Positions 12,414-15,356 of a stretch of DNA of 15,356 bases are shown piece after piece. This DNA comes from an uncultured Christensenella sp. (GTDB lineage Bacteria > Bacillota > Clostridia > Christensenellales > UBA3700): assembly GCA_910576875.1 (NCBI GenBank), contig CAJTKI010000041.1, forward strand, positions 1 through 15,356, written 5' to 3'. The position numbers were made by a program, and so were the translations under genes. Numbering within the stretch: the stretch's first letter is position 1; each line of letters opens with the position of its first letter. The notes beneath the pieces were generated by a model that was given only the letters and a program-made list of their open reading frames with translations, did not search any database and was not told the origin of the DNA.

Positions 12414-14135
12414 TTATTGCAGATACGGTTGCATCTCGCGATCGATCGTCGCACGGATCTCGTCGAAGGCGCGATCCAAAGCGATCTTGCCGCAGGACTT
12501 GTCGCGCCGCAGCGTCAATTCGACTTCCCCGCCCGCAAGCGTTTTGGGCGACACGACGACGCGGATCGGCATGCCCATCAAATCCGCATCCGCAAACTTT
12601 ACGCCCGCGCCGCAGCTGCGTTCGTCAAACAGCACTTCCACGCCGTTTGCCTGCAATTGTTCGTACAACGCCCACGCGCTCGCGCGCACCTGCTCGTCGT
12701 CGCTGCGCAACGCGATCAAATGCACCTGCCACGGCGCGACCGAGATCGGCAAAATCAAGCCGTCTTTGTCGTTGGATTCCTGCGCGATCGAGCCGATGGC
12801 TCTGCCCACGCCGATCCCGTAACATCCCATGATCGGAGCAAACGTCTGTCCGTCCGCGCCCGTCACGTTCATATGCATGGACGCGGTGTATTTGGTGCCG
12901 AGCTGGAAAATGTTGCCGATCTCGATGCCGTTTTCCACGCGCAATTTGCCGCCGCAGACGGGACATACGTCTCCGTCGGCGACTTTGACGATATCGTGAT
13001 ACGTCACGTCCCCCAGATCTCTGGCGATCTCGAATCCGGTATAGTGGTACTCCGCGCGATTGGCGCCGATCACCATGCCGCGCGTGCCTTCGAGCGAAGC
13101 GTCGTAGACGGCGACGACCGATTGATCCAGCCCGTACGGTCCGATGTTGCCGCACGCGACGACGTCGTTATACCCGCCGTCGTACGGTACGACTTCGCAA
13201 CCGACGATCTTGCGCAGTTTGGTCTCGTTGACTTCCAGATCGCCGCGGACGAACGCGATGACGATCTTGTCCGCATCGCCTTTGACCGCATACACGACCG
13301 CCTTGATCGTCTGCGTCGCCGGCACGCCGAGCCGCGCGCATACTTCTTCGATCGTGCGATCCTGTCCGGTATGCACGCATTCCAGCGGCGCGGACGCGTA
13401 GAGGGGATGTTCGATCACGCTGCGCGCGACTTCCATATTGGCGCGATAATCGCAATGTTCGCACAGCACGAGGCTGTCCTCGCCCACGTCGGTCAGCAGC
13501 ATAAACTCATGCGCGACGCTGCCGCCCATCATGCCGGTATCCGACTTGATGTCGATAAAATTTTTCAATCCGATGCGACGGAAGATGCGGTTGTACGCCG
13601 CATGCACGCGCGCATAATACTGTTCCAGATCTTCCTGCGTGCAGTGGAACGAATACGCGTCTTTCATCGTAAATTCGCGCACGCGGATCAGTCCCCCGCG
13701 CGAGCGCGGCTCGTCGCGGAATTTGGTCTGCAACTGATAGATCATCAGCGGCAATTGTTGATAACTCGTCACGATATATTTGCACAGATGCACGGCGGCC
13801 TCTTCGTGCGTCATGCCCAGCAGCATGTCGCGGTCGTTGCGGTCGCGGAAACGCACCATTTCGCTGCCGATCGAATCGTAGCGTCCCGACGTCTCCCACA
13901 GTTCGCGCGGCATGACGACCGGGAACAGCACTTCCTGTCCCTCCAACGCGTCCATCTCTTCGCGGATGATTTTCTGAATCTTGCCGCTCATCTTTTGACA
14001 CGGCATCGTCATCGTATAGATTCCGCCCGCGACCTGCTTGATAAATCCCGCGCGGGCAAGCAAGATATGGCTCAAAATTTTGGCGTCCTGCGGCGCTTCC
14101 TTGACGCGCTCGCATACGAGTTTGCTTAATAACAT
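12414..14135 (-). CDS. proS: Prolyl-tRNA synthetase (bacterial type, with editing domain)
   Basis: Class II synthetase charging tRNA-Pro in the cytoplasm. Residues ~1-230 hold motif 1 (around RAGFIKQVAGGIYTMTM) and motif 2 (TKFRDEPRSRGGLIRVREFT). Then comes the inserted YbaK-type editing domain that hydrolyses Ala-tRNA-Pro (~235-390, with TIKAVVYAVKGDADKIVIAF and RGDLEVNETKLRKI), and then the core with CPVCGGKLRVENGIEIGNIF, motif 3 (GCYGIGVGRAIGSIAQ) and the anticodon-binding domain to the end. Length 573, normal for this form. Start: AGAAGGAGT lies only one base from an ATG at 14141 but seven from the ATG at 14135, so MLLSKLV is preferred; the difference is two residues. Confidence 0.97.
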   Translation of the reverse strand: MLLSKLVCERVKEAPQDAKILSHILLARAGFIKQVAGGIYTMTMPCQKMSGKIQKIIREEMDALEGQEVLFPVVMPRELWETSGRYDSIGSEMVRFRDRNDRDMLLGMTHEEAAVHLCKYIVTSYQQLPLMIYQLQTKFRDEPRSRGGLIRVREFTMKDAYSFHCTQEDLEQYYARVHAAYNRIFRRIGLKNFIDIKSDTGMMGGSVAHEFMLLTDVGEDSLVLCEHCDYRANMEVARSVIEHPLYASAPLECVHTGQDRTIEEVCARLGVPATQTIKAVVYAVKGDADKIVIAFVRGDLEVNETKLRKIVGCEVVPYDGGYNDVVACGNIGPYGLDQSVVAVYDASLEGTRGMVIGANRAEYHYTGFEIARDLGDVTYHDIVKVADGDVCPVCGGKLRVENGIEIGNIFQLGTKYTASMHMNVTGADGQTFAPIMGCYGIGVGRAIGSIAQESNDKDGLILPISVAPWQVHLIALRSDDEQVRASAWALYEQLQANGVEVLFDERSCGAGVKFADADLMGMPIRVVVSPKTLAGGEVELTLRRDKSCGKIALDRAFDEIRATIDREMQPYLQ

Positions 14136-14172
14136 CGGCATACTCCTTCTATCGTCGGCTATATTGGTAGTT

Positions 14173-14201
14173 ATTTTACCATACCCGCGCGGACGGGTCA
14201 A
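14173..14201 (-). promoter_or_regulatory. Promoter of proS
   Basis: On the minus strand TTGACC (14201-14196, 5 of 6) is followed after 17 bases by TAAAAT (14178-14173, 5 of 6). Transcription would start near 14166, about 31 bases before the start codon. There is no room for a T-box leader in this transcript. Confidence 0.7.
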
Positions 14202-14231
14202 GGAAATTGCAACACACGCCGTCGGATTTGT

Positions 14232-14420
14232 CGCGCCGCGCGTTTGGCGCGCACGATTGCTTACATGCGCATGGTCGCATACGCGCACGCCGACTCGGGA
14301 CGCCGCGTCCGTACGTACGCATATCGGCATATGCGCATACGAGCGTATGACGGTATATGCAAACGGCTCGCGCAAGCGCCTAGGCATGTCGACGAACGCA
14401 TGCGTCGCGCGCATTCGGAT
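14232..14420. other. Palindrome-rich, alternating purine-pyrimidine stretch between proS and transketolase genes
   Basis: This part of the 413-base gap (14136-14548) has no credible gene. It contains a GC stem (CGCGCC/GGCGCG, 14232-14251), strictly alternating purine-pyrimidine runs of about 12-15 bases near 14276-14290, 14310-14324 and 14327-14341, and two strong dyads: CGCATAT (14318-14324) with ATATGCG (14329-14335), then CATACG/CGTATG (14336-14349). CGCATAT-type and GCATG-type words recur throughout. The function is unknown: it could be regulatory, structured RNA, or a degraded repeat. Confidence 0.5.
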
Positions 14421-14457
14421 TTTGTCGCAAAAACTTACAAAAGTCCCCCTTTTTTGG

Positions 14458-14486
14458 TTGGCTTTCCGACCGCTTCCATGTATAAT
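14458..14486 (+). promoter_or_regulatory. Promoter of the transketolase gene
   Basis: TTGGCT (14458-14463, 4 of 6) and a perfect TATAAT (14481-14486) with exactly 17 bases between. Transcription would begin near 14493; the ~56-base leader includes a GATCCG/CGGATC stem (14505-14520) and AAGGAG before the ATG. Confidence 0.65.
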
Positions 14487-14548
14487 GAAAGCAGAAAATC
14501 CCAAGATCCGTCGGCGGATCGGTTCGGCATCGTTTTACAAGGAGTATC

Positions 14549-15356
14549 ATGGACAAGGAACAACTGGAATTTTTACAAGACAAGGCGTTGCAAGTACGCA
14601 AGATCGCGATCGAAATGATCGGCAGACTGGGCGTAGGACACGTAGGCGGCACGCTGTCGGTGATCGACGCGTTGACCGTCTTGTATTACGATCTTGCGCG
14701 CGTCAATCCGCACGCGCCGCACGATCCCGACCGCGACCGCATCGTCATGAGCAAAGGACATGCGGGACCCGCGATGTACGCGATTTTGGCGAGCAAAGGA
14801 TATTTTCCGATGGAAGAGATCCAAACGCTCAACCGCGCCGGCACCAACCTGCCCTCGCATTGCGATATGAACAAGACGATCGGCATCGACATGACCGCAG
14901 GCTCGCTGGGACAGGGATTGTCCGCGGCGATCGGCATGGCGCTTGCCGCGCGCATCGACCGCAAGGACTACCGCGTCTACTGCTTTATCGGCGACGGAGA
15001 ATCGCAGGAAGGTCAAATCTGGGAAGCGCTGATGTACGCGGGCAATCTGGGACTGGACAACCTGACGATCCTGCTCGACAACAACAAGATGCAGATCGAC
15101 GACTATACCGACAAGATCAACAGCATCGAGCCGTTCGATCTCAAAGCCAAGGCGTTCCGCATGTACACCCAACGCGTCAATGGCAACGACATCGCCCAAG
15201 TGCACGAGGCGTTGACCAACGCGATCCGTCACCGCGGCGAGTGCTCTCTGATCGTACTGGATACGGTCAAAGGCTACGGCGTGGACTGGGCGGTCGACAA
15301 GGGCGTCGGCAGCCACAGCTTCTCGATTTCGGAACAACAGTGGCGCGAATACTGCG
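14549..15356 (+). CDS. Transketolase N-terminal subunit, cut by the right edge
   Basis: Thiamine-diphosphate-dependent N-terminal half of a split transketolase (non-oxidative pentose phosphate pathway). Seen: substrate His31 in GVGHVGGTLSVIDAL, His71 in SKGHAGPAMYAIL, the glycine-rich TAGSLGQGLSAAIGMA, and the TPP/metal motif GDGESQEGQIWEA (~148-160) ending LLDNNKMQ (Asn178-Asn179). 269 codons are present without a stop; such subunits are usually ~270-285 residues, so only a few codons are missing. AAGGAG lies four bases before the ATG. The C-terminal subunit gene, carrying the second half of the enzyme, is expected immediately downstream outside the window. Confidence 0.94.
   Translation, partial: MDKEQLEFLQDKALQVRKIAIEMIGRLGVGHVGGTLSVIDALTVLYYDLARVNPHAPHDPDRDRIVMSKGHAGPAMYAILASKGYFPMEEIQTLNRAGTNLPSHCDMNKTIGIDMTAGSLGQGLSAAIGMALAARIDRKDYRVYCFIGDGESQEGQIWEALMYAGNLGLDNLTILLDNNKMQIDDYTDKINSIEPFDLKAKAFRMYTQRVNGNDIAQVHEALTNAIRHRGECSLIVLDTVKGYGVDWAVDKGVGSHSFSISEQQWREYC

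Noticed and set aside
11640..14129. 829-residue plus-strand frame opposite the YetF-like gene and proS
   Set aside because: It spans two convincing genes and a strong intrinsic terminator on the opposite strand, and shows only histidine/arginine-rich shadow composition.
14139..14141. ATG at 14141 as the proS start
   Set aside because: The AGGAG is only one base away; the ATG at 14135 has the proper seven-base spacing and gives the family-typical N-terminus.

Overview
The window looks like a piece of a Bacillota (Firmicutes) chromosome, most likely class Clostridia. Evidence: an uninterrupted dnaG-rpoD-trmK-nif3 chain, strong AGGAG-type ribosome binding sites, TTGACA/TATAAT promoters, a ProRS with an inserted editing domain, a split transketolase, and a DUF6809-type small protein. 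The core genes are GC-rich; the first kilobase is visibly more AT-rich. I cannot name a genus.

Layout. Positions 1-2000 are an accessory-looking stretch. A nearly identical non-coding repeat occurs twice (1-96 and 196-292), each copy starting with bases that look like a tRNA 3' end. It is followed by small XRE-type regulators on alternating strands (408-602 minus; a fragment at 674-751 plus; 1006-1239 plus; 1350-1577 minus) and a DUF6809-like gene (1670-1999 plus). The last two are divergent around a promoter with a near-textbook dyad operator. I see no integrase or transposase.

Positions 2075-7728 hold one minus-strand operon, read right to left: dnaG primase, rpoD housekeeping sigma factor, trmK tRNA methyltransferase, a Nif3-like protein, a coiled-coil zinc-ribbon protein and a two-helix membrane protein with a charged tail. 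After rpoD, four of the junctions shown are ATGA overlaps or short gaps, so the membrane protein is probably co-expressed with the replication and transcription genes. The 404-base gap at 7729-8132 carries a long dyad, two opposed terminator-like hairpins, the likely dnaG promoter, and a clear promoter plus palindromes for the next gene.

Positions 8133-11530 are on the plus strand: a TetR-family regulator, then luxS, a GPH-type sugar:cation symporter and an alkaline-phosphatase-superfamily enzyme in a compact unit that ends in a strong intrinsic terminator. LuxS makes the AI-2 precursor from S-ribosylhomocysteine. Its partnership with a sugar-type carrier and a phospho- or sulfo-ester hydrolase is unexplained and is one of the more interesting features here.

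Positions 11601-14135 (minus) hold a YetF/DUF421 membrane protein and proS, each with its own signals. A 413-base gap follows (14136-14548), containing the proS promoter, an unusual run of alternating purine-pyrimidine and palindromic sequence, and the promoter of a transketolase N-terminal subunit that runs off the right edge. I found no CRISPR array, complete tRNA, rRNA or insertion sequence. No single system here is convincingly new; the best leads are the XRE/DUF6809 switch, the luxS unit, the shared palindromes, the rearranged-looking XRE remnants and the tRNA-end repeat.
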